Shown: one piece after another, positions 19,679-29,595 of the stretch
Layout: every line of letters starts with the position of its first letter
Position numbering within the stretch: position 1 is the first letter of the stretch
NCBI RefSeq assembly: GCF_003086295.3
Contig: NC_092042.1
Coordinates: forward strand, 40,161,419 to 40,225,418
Reading direction: 5' to 3'
Origin: Arachis hypogaea
Taxonomy: Eukaryota > Streptophyta > Magnoliopsida > Fabales > Fabaceae
DNA length: 64,000 bases
Program-made: the position numbers and the translations under genes
Notes under the pieces: generated by a model
Database searches by the model: none
What the model was told of the DNA's origin: nothing
The model's input: only the letters and a program-made list of their open reading frames with translations

Positions 19679-20587
19679 CAACACCAAATTTAAATTGTTG
19701 CTTGTCCCCAAGCAACTGAAAATCAAAATAGGATAAAAAGAAGAGAATATGCAATGAATTCCAAAAACATCTATGAAGATCAGTATCAATTAGATGAGCG
19801 GGGCTTTTAGCCTTTTGCCTCTGAACAGTTTTGGCATCTCACTCTATCCTTTGAAATTCAGAGTGGTTGGCTTCTTTAGGAACTTAGAATCCAGATAGTG
19901 TTAATGATTCTCCTAGTAAAGTATGATGATTCTTGAACATAGCTACTTATTGAGTCTTGGCTGTGGCCCAAAGCACTCTGTCTTCCGAGTATTACCACCG
20001 GATACATACATGCCACAGACACATAATTGGGTGAACCTTTTCAGATTGTGACTCAGCTTTGCTAAAGTCCCCAATTAGAGGTGTCCAGGGTTCTTAAGCA
20101 CACTCTTATTTGCCTTGGATCACAACTCTTATTTCTCTCTTTTTTTTTCGTTTTTCTTTTTCTCTTTTTTTTTCGATTTTTTTTTTGAATAGAAAAGCTT
20201 TTTCTTGCTTCAAGAATCATTTTAATGATTTTTCAGATCCTCAATAACATGTCTCCTTTTTCATCATTCTTTCAAGAGCCAACATTCATAAACCACAAAT
20301 TCAAGATACATATGCACTGTTTAAGCATACATTCAGAGAACAACAGTATTGCCACCACATCAAAATAATTAAACTGTTATAAAATTCAAAATTCATGCAA
20401 TTCTTCTCTTTTTCAATTAAGCACGTTTTTATTTAAGAAAGGTGATGGATTCATAGGACATTCATAACTTTAAGGCATAGACACTAAGATACTAATGATC
20501 ACAAGACACAAACATGGATAAACATAAGCATAAAATTTCAAAAAACAGAAGAAATAAAGAACAAGGAAATTAAGGAACGGGTCCACC
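19679..20587 (-). other. 3' untranslated region of element B
   Basis: Same content as in C: a PPT-like motif with hairpin (arms 19697-19704/19709-19716) and T-rich tracts around 20105-20190. No genes. Confidence 0.65.
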
Positions 20588-21413
20588 TTAGTGATGGCGG
20601 CTCTTTCTTCCTCTTGAAGATCCTATGGAGTGCTTGAGCTCCTCAATGTCTCTTCCTTGTCTTTGTTGTTCCTCTCTCATGACTCTTTGATCTTCTCTAA
20701 TCTCATGGAGGATGATGGAGTGTTCTTGATGCTCCATCCTTAGTTGTCCCATGTTGGAACGCAACTCTCCTAGGGAGGTGTTTGGTTGCTCCCAATAGTT
20801 TTGTGGAGGAAAGTGCATCCCTTGAGGAATCTCAGGGATCTCATGATGAGTGGGATCTCTTGTGTGCTCCATCCTTTTCTTAGTGATGGGCTTGTCCTCA
20901 TTAATCTCTCTTCCATCGGGCGCCCTCTTCACATATGACTGTGAGGACTTGGTCCAACCTTTGATCAAAGTTGACCCTTCTGGTGTAAGGATGTTCATCT
21001 CCTTGCATCATAGGCAAGTTGAACGCCAACCTCACACTCTCCGGACTAAAATCCAAGTATTTCCCCCGAACCACAGTAAGATAATTCTTTGGATTCGGGT
21101 TCACACTTTGGTCATGGTTCTTGGTGATCCATGCATTGGCATAGAACTCTTGAACCATCAAGATTCCGACTTGTTGAATGGGGTTGGTAAGAACTTCCCA
21201 ACCTCTTCTTCGGATCTCATGTCAGATCTCCGGATATTCACCCTTTTTGAGTGAAAAGGGGATTTCGGGGATCACCTTCTTCAAGGCCACAACTTCATAG
21301 AAGTGGTCTTGATGCACCCTTGAGATGAATCTCTCCATCTCCCATGACTCGGAGGTGGAAGCTTTTGCCTTCCCTTTCCTTTTTCTAGAGGTTTCTCCGG
21401 CCTTAGATGCCAT
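20588..21413 (-). pseudogene. ORF2 of element B with internal deletion
   Basis: Starts at ATG 21413 (MASKAGETSRKRKGKAKA, strongly basic, probably a nuclear signal) and ends at 20588 with the same SSRGRKSRHH tail as C and D. Compared with C, about 300 bp is missing around 20905-20920 (GTCCTCATTAATCTCTC, where C has a long intervening stretch), removing the RHDLK...LCYSVGVDIEG part. A further break near 21222 changes frame. It retains the FYEV, FYANAW and YLDFSP motifs of the plant-transposon-protein type. Function unknown. Confidence 0.7.
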
Positions 21414-22281
21414 AAATGGTTATGGAAAAACAAAAAGCAATGCTTTTACCACACCAAACTTAAAATGTTTGCTCGTCCCGAGCAAAAGAAGAAAGAAAAG
21501 AGTAGAAGAAGAAGAAATGAGGGGAAAGGGAATGGCTTTAATTTTCGGCCAAGAAGGGGATAAGTGGTGTGTATGTTGTGTGAAAATGAAGGAGTGAAGG
21601 AGGGTTTATATAGGGGAGGGGGAGGGGAGGGTTCGGTCATTTGAGGGTGGGTTTGGGTGGGAAAGTGGTTTGAATTTGAATGGTGAGGTAGGTGGGGTTT
21701 TATGAAGGATGGATGTGAGTGGTGAAGAGAAAGATGGGATTTGATAGGTGAGGGGTTTTTGGGGAAGAGGTGTTGAGGTGATTGGTGAAGAAGAGAGAGA
21801 GTGGTAGGGTAGGTGGGGATCCTGTGGGGTCCACAGATCCTGAGGTGTCAAGGAAAAGTCATCCCTGCACCAAATGGCATGCAAAATACGTTTTGTGCCA
21901 TTTCTGGCGTTAAACACTGGGCTGGTGCCCATTTCTGGCGTTTAACGCCAACTTCTTGCCCCTTTCTGGCGTTTAACGCCAGTCTGGTGCCCCTTTCTGG
22001 CGTTAAACGCCCAGAATGGTGCCAGACTGGGCGTTAAACGCCCAACAGCTAACCTCACTGGCGTTTAAACGCCAGTGGGTGCGTCCTCCAGGGTGTGCTG
22101 TTTTTCTTCCTGTTTTTCATTCTGTTTTTGCTTTTTTCATTAATTTTGTGACTTCTTATGATCATCAACCTACAAAAGACATAAAATAACAAAAGAAAAT
22201 AGTTAAAAATATAACATTGGGTTGCCTCCCAACAAGCGCTTCTTTAATGTCATTAGCTTGACAGAGGACTCTCATGGAGCC
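21414..22281 (-). other. gag-pro/ORF2 junction region of element B
   Basis: Noncoding, about 870 bp. From the ORF2 side it holds a hairpin with a PPT-like motif (arms 21468-21475/21479-21486), a purine/pyrimidine-biased stretch with GGTGGGG-type repeats, the palindrome array (21906-22073), and the conserved GGGTTGCCTCCC hairpin (about 22216-22263). Where Athila relatives carry RT, RNase H and integrase, nothing is left. Confidence 0.6.
21906..22073. repeat. Six palindromic cores at 31-bp pitch, junction array of B
   Basis: Cores GGCGTTTAACGCC or GGCGTTAAACGCC start at 21906 (decayed), 21937, 21968, 21999, 22030, and a perfect 14-bp GGCGTTTAAACGCC at 22060. Spacings are 31, 31, 31, 31 and 30 bp. 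The last core sits in a 22-bp perfect palindrome (CACT/AGTG arms). Linkers are related (about CTGGTGCCC-TTTCT) but less conserved than the cores. The same array is at 29101-29268 and 41636-41803. Confidence 0.85.
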
Positions 22282-24620
22282 TCACAGATATTCAGAGCCA
22301 TGTTGGAACCTCCCAACACCAAACTTAGAGTTTGGATGTGGGGGTTCAACACCAAACTTAGAGTTTGGTTGTGGCCTCCCAACACCAAACTTAGAGTTTG
22401 ACTGTGGGGGCTCTGTTTGGCTCTGTTTTGAGAGAAGCTTTTCATGCTTCCTCTCCATGATGACAGAGGGATATCCTTGGGCCTTAAACACCAAAGATTC
22501 TTCATTCACTTGAATGATTAACTCTCCTCTATCAACATCAATCACAGCCTTTGCTGTGGCTAGGAAGGGTCTGCCAAGGATGATGGATTCATCCATGCAC
22601 TTCCCAGTCTCTAGGACTATGAAATCAGTAGGGATGTAGTGGTCTTCAACCTTAACCAGAACATCCTCTACAAGTCCATAGGCTTGTTTTCTTGAATTGT
22701 CTGCCATCTCTAGTGAGATTTTTGCAGCTTGCACCTCAAAGATCCCTTGCTTCTCCATTACAGAGAGGGGCATGAGGTTTACACTTGACCCTAAGTCACA
22801 CAAGGCCTTCTTGAAGGTCATGATGCCTATGGTACAAGGTATTGAAAACTTCCCAGGATCCTGCCTCTTTTGAGGCAGTTTCTGCCTAGACAAGTCATCC
22901 AGTTCTTTGGTGAGCAAAGGGGGTTCATCCTCCCAAGTCTCATTTCCAAATAACTTGTCATTTAGCTTCATGATTGCTCCAAGGTATTTAGCAACTTGCT
23001 CTTCAGTGACATATTCATCCTCTTCAGAGGAAGAATACTCATCAGAGCTCATGAATGGCAGAAGTAAGTCCAGTGGAATATCTATGGTCTCATTTTGAGC
23101 CTCAGATTCCCATGGTTCCTCATTGGGGAACTCATTGGAGGTCAGTGGACGTCCAGTGAGGCCTTCCTCAGTGGCGTTCACTGCCTCTCCTTCCTCCCAA
23201 AATTTGGCCATGTTGATGGCCTTGCACTCTCCTTTTGGATTTTCTTCTGTATTGCTTGGAAGAGTGCTAGGAGGGAGTTCAGTAATTTTCTTGCTCAGCT
23301 GACCACTTGTCCTTCCAAATTTCTGATGGAGGACCTTGTTTCAGTCATGAAACTTTGAGTGGTTTTGATTAGATCAGAGACCATGGTTGCTAAGTCAGAG
23401 GTATTCTGCTTAGAACTCTCTGTCTGTTGTTGAGAAGATGATGGAAAAGGCTTGCTATTGCTAAACCTGTTTCTTCCACCATTACTGTTATTGAAACCTT
23501 GTTGAGGTCTCTGTTGATCCTTCCATGAAAGATTTGGATGATTCCTCCATGAAGGATTGTAGGTGTTTCCATAGGGTTCTCCCATGTAATTCACCTCTTC
23601 TATTGAAGGGTTCTCAGGATTATAAGCTTCTTCCTCAGATGAAGCTTCCTTAGTACTGCTTGGTACATTTTGCATTCCAGACAGACTTTAAGAAATCATA
23701 TTGACTTGTTGAGTCAATATTTTGTTCTGAGCCAATATGGCATTCAGAGTGTCAATCTCAAGAACTCCTTTCTTTTGACTAGTCCCATTGTTCACAGGAT
23801 TTCTTTCAGAAGTGTACATGAATTGGTTATTTGCAACCATTTCAATCAGTTCTTGAGCTTCTACAGGCGTCTTCTTCAAATGAAGAGATCCTCCAGCAGA
23901 GCTATCCAAAGACATCTTGGACAGTTCAGAGAAACCATCATAGAAAATACCTATGATGCTCCATTCAGAAAGCATGTCAGAAGGACACTTTCTGATTAAT
24001 TGTTTGTATCTTTCCCAAGCTTCATAGAGGGATTCTCCTTCCTTCTGCCTGAAGGTTTGGACTTCCACTCTAAGCTTACTCAATTTTTGAGGTGGAAAGA
24101 ACTTTGCCAAGAAGGCATTGACTAGCTTTTCCCAAGAGTCCAGGCTTTCTTTAGGTTGAGAATCCAACCATGTTCTAGCTCTGTCTCTTACAGCAAAAGG
24201 GAATAGCATAAGTCTGTAGACCTCAGGGTCAACCCCATTAGTCTTGACAGTGTCACAGATTTGCAAGAACTCAGCTAAAAACTGATGAGGATCTTCCAAT
24301 GGAAGTCCATGAAACTTGCAATTCTGTTGCATTAGAGAAACTAATTGAGGCTTAAGCTCAAAGTTGTTTGCTCCAATGGCAGGGATAGAGATGCTTCTCC
24401 CATAGAAGTCGGGAGTAGGTGTAGTAAAGTCACCCAGCACCTTCCTTGCATTATTAGCATTGTTGTTGTTTTCGGCTGCCATGTGTTCTTCTTCTTTGAA
24501 GAATTCGGTCAGGTCCTCTAAAGAGAGTTGTGCTTTAGCTTCTCTTAGCTTTCTCTTCAAGGTCCTTTCAGGTTCAGGATCAGGCTCAACAATAATGCTT
24601 TTGTCTTTGCTCCTGCTCAT
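22282..24620 (-). pseudogene. gag-pro: gag-protease of element B, broken
   Basis: Same gene as the open 779-codon frame of D. It starts at ATG 24620 (MSRSKDKS) with a gag core (WLDSQPKESLDSWEKL, FRQKEGESLYEAWERYKQL). It is interrupted by a TAA near 23688 where D has CAA, and by a one-base loss near 23300 (CTGACCACTTG versus CTGACCCACTTG). Downstream frames retain the retropepsin region (DLGSSVNLMPLSVMEK, ILGRPFLATAKAVID) and end with three NSKFGV repeats at 22384-22318. No zinc knuckle is visible. Gag would package element RNA; this copy cannot make a full protein. Confidence 0.75.
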
Positions 24621-26320
24621 AAGAAAGAGAAGGGAACAAGAAAATGTGGAATCCTCTATGTCACAGTATAGAGATTCCTTTAGGTGTCAGAGGAAAAGAA
24701 AAGTAGAAGACAGAAGTAGAAAATTTGAACTTATCAAAGAAAATGGAGTTCGAATTTTGCATTAAGGGATAGTGTTAGTCCATAAATAGAAGGATGTGAG
24801 AAGGAGGGAAATGATTTTCGAAAATTAAGTGAAAAATTTTGAAAACATTTTTGAAAAACATTACTTAATTTTCGAAAATGAAAGTGGGAAAGAAATAAAG
24901 TGATTTTTGAAAAAGATTTTGGAATTAGAAATCAAAAAGATTTGATTGAAAATTATTTTGAAAAAGATGTTGTTAAGAAGATATGATTGGTTTTAAAAAA
25001 GAAATGTGATTGAGAAGATATGATTTGAAAAACATTTTTAAAAAGATTTGATTTTGAAAATTAAAAACTTGACTAACAAGAAAAGATATGATTCAAACAT
25101 TAAACCTTTCTCAACAGAAAAGGTAACATACTTGAAATGTTGAATCAAATCATTAATTGGTAGCAAGTATCTTTGAAAATGGAAAGAAATTGATTTTGAA
25201 AAAAGATTTGATTGAAAAATTGATTTGAAAAAGATTTGATTTTGAAAAGATTTTGAAAACTAAAAAAAAATTTTGATTTGAAAACAAAATCTTCCCTTCT
25301 AGCCATCCTGGCGTTAAACGCCCAGAATGGTGCACATTCTGGCGTTTAACGCCCAAAATACTACCCTTTTGGGCGTTAAACGCCCAACCAGGTACCCTGG
25401 CTGGCGTTTAAACGCTAGTCTGTCCTTCTTCACTGGGCGTTTTGAACGCCCAACTTTTTCTGTGCAATTCCTCTGCTGTATGTTCTGAATCCTCAATTCT
25501 CTGTATTATTGACTTGAGAAGACACAAATTAAAAATATTTTTGGATTTTTAATAATAAGGACAAATCAAAATGCAACAAGAATCAAATAACAATGCATGC
25601 AAGACACCAAACTTAGCAGTTTGTATACTACTGACACTAACAAAATAAAAATGCATATGAGATACACAAGACACTCAAGTCAATAGAATTCAAAGATTAG
25701 AGCACAAAAATCATCAAGAACATCTTGAAGATCTTTAATACACATGAATGAATGCATGCAATAGACACCAAACTTAACATGAGATACTAGACTCAAACAA
25801 GAAATATTTTTGGATTTTATGATTTTGTAATTTTTTTTTTTTGTGTTTTTCGAAAATTAAGTGGAAAAAGATCTCAAAATTCTTAATGAGAATTCCAGGA
25901 ATCAGTGCAATGCTAGTCTAAGACTCCGGTCCAGGAATTAGACATGGCTTCACAGCCAGCCAAGCTTTCAAAGAAAGCTTCGGTCCAAAACACTAGACAT
26001 GGCCAAAGGCCAGCCAAGCCTTAGCAATCACTGCTCCAAAAGCAAGATTGATAAAATCAACAAGCTCTTGTGATGATAAGTTGAAACCTCGGTCCAATGA
26101 AATTAGACATGGCTTCTCAGCCAGCCAGATTTCAACAAATCATCATGAAACTCTAGAACTCATCTTCAAGAATTTCGAAAAAAATAAATACCTAATCTAA
26201 GCAACAAGATGACCCGTCAGTTGTCCAAACTAGAACAATCCCTGGCAATAACGCCAAAAACTTGGTGTTGTTGCCGGATCTTGGCACTGATGTTACCAAA
26301 AGCTTGCTCAAAACTAGAAC
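24621..26320 (-). other. Long 5' leader of element B
   Basis: About 1.7 kb between PBS and gag. Near gag is an AT-rich run of degenerate GATTTTGAAAAAGATTTGATT-like repeats (24780-25300), then the palindrome array (25310-25450), then CACCAAACTTAGCAGTTTG (around 25607), then GGCCAGCC-containing repeats. A decayed second PBS-like copy lies around 26239-26258. No gene seen. Confidence 0.6.
25310..25450. repeat. Five palindromic cores at 31-bp pitch, leader array of B
   Basis: Core starts 25310, 25341, 25372, 25403 (31 bp apart), then a weaker GGCGTTTTGAACGCC at 25436. This is the same core as in the junction array, though the two arrays lie several kb apart on either side of gag-pro. Confidence 0.8.
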
Positions 26321-26340
26321 AATCCCCGGCAACGCCGCCA
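26321..26340 (-). other. Primer-binding site of element B
   Basis: Minus strand TGGCGGCGTTGCCGGGGATT, one mismatch to the tRNA-Asp-type site of D and C. It lies 6 bp inside the 5' LTR. Confidence 0.75.
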
Positions 26341-27373
26341 AAAACTTGGTGCGCGAAATTGTGAACAATACTTTTTCACAACTCTCATAATCCCCGGTCA
26401 TGAGCCCTAAAAACTTGGTAGCTCAATACCATGGCATTACACAACTTCGCACAACTAACCAGCAAGTGCACTGGGTCGTCCAAGTAATAAACCTTACGCG
26501 AGTAAGGGTCGATCCCACGAAGATTGTTAGTATGAAGCAAGCTATGGTCATCTTGTAAATCTTAGTCAGGCAGACTCAAAGGTATATGGTGATGAACGAA
26601 AATAAACACAAAGATAAAGATAGAGATACTTATGTAATTCATTGGTAGGAACTTCAGATAAGCGCATGAAGATGCCTTCCCTTCCGTCTCTCTGCTTTCC
26701 TACTGTCTTCATCCAATCTTTCTTATTCCTTTCCATGGCAAGCTTGTGTAGGGTTTCACCGTTGTCAATGGCTACCTCCCATCCTCTCAGTGAAAACGAT
26801 TGCATATGCTCTGTCACAGCATAGCGGAATTCAGCTGTCGGTTCTCGGTCAGGCCGGAATAGAATCCATCGATTCTTTTGCGTCTGTCACTAACGCCCCG
26901 CCCGCTAGGAGTTTGAAGCACGTCACAGTCATTCAATCATTGAATCCTACTCAGAATACCACAGACAAGGTTAGACCTTCCGGATTCTCTTGAATGCCGC
27001 CATCAGTTCTTGCCTATACCACGAAGATTCCGGTTAAAGAATCCAAGAGATATTCACCCAATCGAAAGTAGAACGGAGGTGGTTGTCAGTCACACGTTCA
27101 TAGGTGAGAATGATGATGAGTGTCATGGATCATCACATTCATCAAGTTGAAGAACAAGTGATATCTTAGAACAAGAACAAGCGGAATTGAATGGAAGAAC
27201 AATAGTAATTGCATTAATACTCGAGGTACAGCAGAGCTCCACACCTTATACATAAGCATAAGGTCTAGGCATGGCCGAATGGCCAGCCTCCCAATGATCT
27301 AAGAACTAGATGTCCAAAGATGATCTAAAGATTAAAAGAAATCCAAAGATGAAAATACAATAGTAAAAGGTCC

Positions 27374-27381
27374 TATTTATA
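27374..27381 (-). promoter_or_regulatory. TATA box of the B 5' LTR
   Basis: TATAAATA on the minus strand, about 600 bp into the LTR. The three U3 palindromic cores (27501-27575) lie 120-200 bp upstream of it, where an enhancer would sit. Confidence 0.6.
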
Positions 27382-27500
27382 GAGAACTAGTAGCCTAAGG
27401 TTTACATAGATGAGTAAATGACATAAAAATCCACTTCCGGGCCCACTTGGTGTGTGCTTAGGCTGAGCAATGAAGCATTTTTCGTGTAGAGACTCTTCTT

Positions 27501-27575
27501 GGAGTTAAACGCCAGCTTTTATGCCAGTTTGGGCGTTTAACTCCCATTTGGGTGCCAGTTCCGGCGTTTAACGCT
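27501..27575. repeat. Three palindromic cores at 31-bp pitch in LTR U3
   Basis: Core starts 27501 (GGAGTTAAACGCC), 27532 (GGCGTTTAACTCC) and 27563 (GGCGTTTAACGC). The C 3' LTR has them at 4351, 4382 and 4413, and the hybrid LTR at 7160, 7191 and 7222. A half-site TTTGAACGCC follows about 28 bp on. Confidence 0.8.
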
Positions 27576-27979
27576 GGGATTTCTGAGGGTCACTTTGAAC
27601 GCCGGTTTGGGCCATCAAATCTTTGGCAAAGTATGGACTATCATATATTTCTGGAAAGCCCAGGATGTCTACTTTCCAACGTCGTTGAGAGCGCGCCAAT
27701 TGGGCTTCTGTAGCTCCAGAAAATCCACTTCGAGTGCAGGGAGGTCAAAATCCAACAGCATCTGCAGTCCTTTTTAGTCTCTGAATCAGATTTTTGCTCA
27801 GGTCCCTCAATTTCAGCCAGAAAATACCTGAAATCACAGAAAAACACACAAACTCATAGTAAAGTCCAGAAAAGTGAATTTTAACTAAAAACTAGTAAAA
27901 ATATACTAAAAACTAACTATATCATATCAAAAACAAACTAAAAACAATGCCAAAAAGCATACAAATTATCCGCTCATCA

Positions 27980-28867
27980 AGGAATCTCAGGGATCTCATG
28001 ATGAGTGGGGTCTCTTGTGTGCTCCATCCTCTTCTTAGTGATGGGCTTGTCCTTATCAATGGGGATGTCTCCCTCTATGTCAACTCCAACCGAATAACAG
28101 AGGTGACAGATGAGATGAGGAAAGGCTAACCTTGCCAAGGTAGAGGACTTGTCCGCCACCTTATAGAGTTCTTGGGCTATAACCTCATGATCTTCTATTT
28201 CTTCTCCAATCATGATGCTATGGATCATGATAGCCCGGTCTATAGTAACTTCGGACCGGTTGCTAGTGGGAATGATTGAGCATTGGATGAACTCCAACCA
28301 TCCCCTAGCCACAGATTTGAGGTCATGCCTTCTCAATTGAACCGGCTTTCCTCTTGAATCTCTCTTCCATTGGGCGCCCTCTTCACATATGACTGTGAGG
28401 ACTTGGTCCAACCTTTGATCAAAGTTGACCCTTCTAGTGTAAGGATGTTCATCTCCTTGCATCATGGGCAAGTTGAATGCCAACCTTACATTTTCCGGAC
28501 TAAAATCCAAGTATTTTCCCTGAACCATAGTAAGCCAATTCTTTGGATCCGGGTTCACACTTTGATCATGGTTCTTGGTGATCCATGCATTGGCATAGAA
28601 CTCTTGAACCATTAAGATTCCGACTTGTTGAATGGGGTTGGTAAGAACTTCCCAACCTCTTCTTCGGATCTCATGTTGGATCTCCGGATATTCACCCTTT
28701 TTGAGTGAAAAAGGGACCTCGGGGATCACCTTCTTCAAGGCCACAACTTCATAGAAGTGGTTTTGATGCACCCTTGAGATGAATCTCTCCATCTCCCATG
28801 ACTCGGAGGTGGAAGCTTTTGCCTTCCCTTTCCTCTTTCTAGAGGTTTCTCCGGCCTTGGATGCCAT
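27980..28867 (-). pseudogene. N-terminal 296 codons of C ORF2, severed by B
   Basis: Open from ATG 28867 (MASKAGETSRKRKGKAKA) to the junction with B at 27980; the remaining C-terminus is at 5972-5731. It is the most complete view of this protein in the window: basic N-terminus; FYEV; MVQEFYANAW (about residue 90); GKYLDFSPENVRLAF; DQVLTVICEEG; ARGWLEFIQCSIIPTSNRSE; IMIHSIMIGEEIEDHEV; LICHLCYSVGVDIEGD. I associate it with the plant transposon protein domain (Transposase_32). There are no transmembrane stretches. Role in the retrotransposon unknown. Confidence 0.75.
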
Positions 28868-29595
28868 AAATGGTTATGGAAAAACAAAAAGCAATGCTTT
28901 TACCACACCAAACTTAAAATGTTTGCTCGTCCTCGAGCAAAAGAAGAAAGAAGAGAGTAGAATGATTGGTGAATGGGTGAAGAAGAGAGAGAGAGTGGTA
29001 GTGTAGGTGGGGATCCTGTGGGGTCCACAGATCCTGAGGTGTCAAGGAAAAGTCATCCCTGCACCAAATGGCATGCAAAAATGCGTTTTTAGCCATTTCT
29101 GGCGTTAAACGCCGGGCTGGTGCCCATTTCTGGCGTTTAACGCCAGCTTCTTGCCCTTCTCTGGCGTTTAACGCCAGTCTGGTGCCCCTTTTTTGCGTTA
29201 AACGCCCAGAATGGTGCCAGACTGGGCGTTAAACGCCCAACAGCTAGCCTCACTGGCGTTTAAACGCCAGTATGCTTTCCTCCAGTGTGTGCTGTTTTTC
29301 TTTCTATTTTTCATTCTGTTTTTGCTTTTTTTCATTGATTTTGTGACTTCTCATGATCATCAACCTACAAAAAACATAAAATGACAAAGGAAAATAGATA
29401 AAATATAACATTGGGTTGCCTCCCAACAAGCACTTCTTTACTGTCATTAGCTTGACAGAGGACTCACATGGAGCCTCACAGATACTCAGAGCAATGTTGG
29501 AACCTCCCAACACCAAACTTAGAGTTTGAGTGTGGGGGTTCAACACCAAACTTAGAAGTTGGTTGTGGCCTCCCAACACCAAATTTAGAGTTTGA
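28868..29595 (-). other. gag-pro/ORF2 junction region of element C
   Basis: Hairpin-PPT-like block (arms 28922-28929/28934-28941), palindrome array, and GGGTTGCCTCCC hairpin (about 29410-29457). It is shorter than in B and D because a stretch near 28955 is missing. The NSKFGV-coding repeats (29515-29590) lie beyond a premature gag-pro stop. Confidence 0.6.
29101..29268. repeat. Palindromic cores at 31-bp pitch, junction array of C
   Basis: Core starts 29101, 29132, 29163, 29194 (TGCG for GGCG), 29225, 29255: spacing 31, 31, 31, 31, 30, identical to B and D. Confidence 0.8.

Larger units (their letters stand above)
8780..27979 (-). mobile_element. Element B, Athila-like, pol-less (TSD AGGAA), containing element A
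   Basis: Runs on the minus strand from the 5' LTR (27979-26347) to the 3' LTR (19678-18528 plus 9262-8780, split by A). The TSD AGGAA is at 8775-8779 and 27980-27984; the same five bases at 5968-5972 mark the original left junction before duplication. Order: LTR, PBS, long leader, gag-protease, junction array, ORF2, 3' UTR, LTR. There is no RT, RNase H or integrase between protease and ORF2. Both genes are broken: a nonsense codon and a frameshift in gag-pro, and an internal deletion in ORF2. Confidence 0.8.
26347..27979 (-). repeat. 5' LTR of element B (1633 bp)
   Basis: TGGTGCGCG...CGCTCATCA, followed by TSD AGGAA (27980-27984). About 35 bp are missing near 27247 relative to other copies (CACACCTTATACATAAG). 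It carries U3 cores and a TATA box. Confidence 0.85.

Noticed and set aside
21906..22073. CRISPR-like periodic palindromes
   Set aside because: Cores are only 13-14 bp, linkers are related to each other instead of unique, no cas genes, and the context is a plant retrotransposon.
28000..28867. ORF2 as an env gene
   Set aside because: It sits in the env position but has no signal peptide, glycoprotein-like region or transmembrane helix; it resembles the plant-transposon-protein domain.
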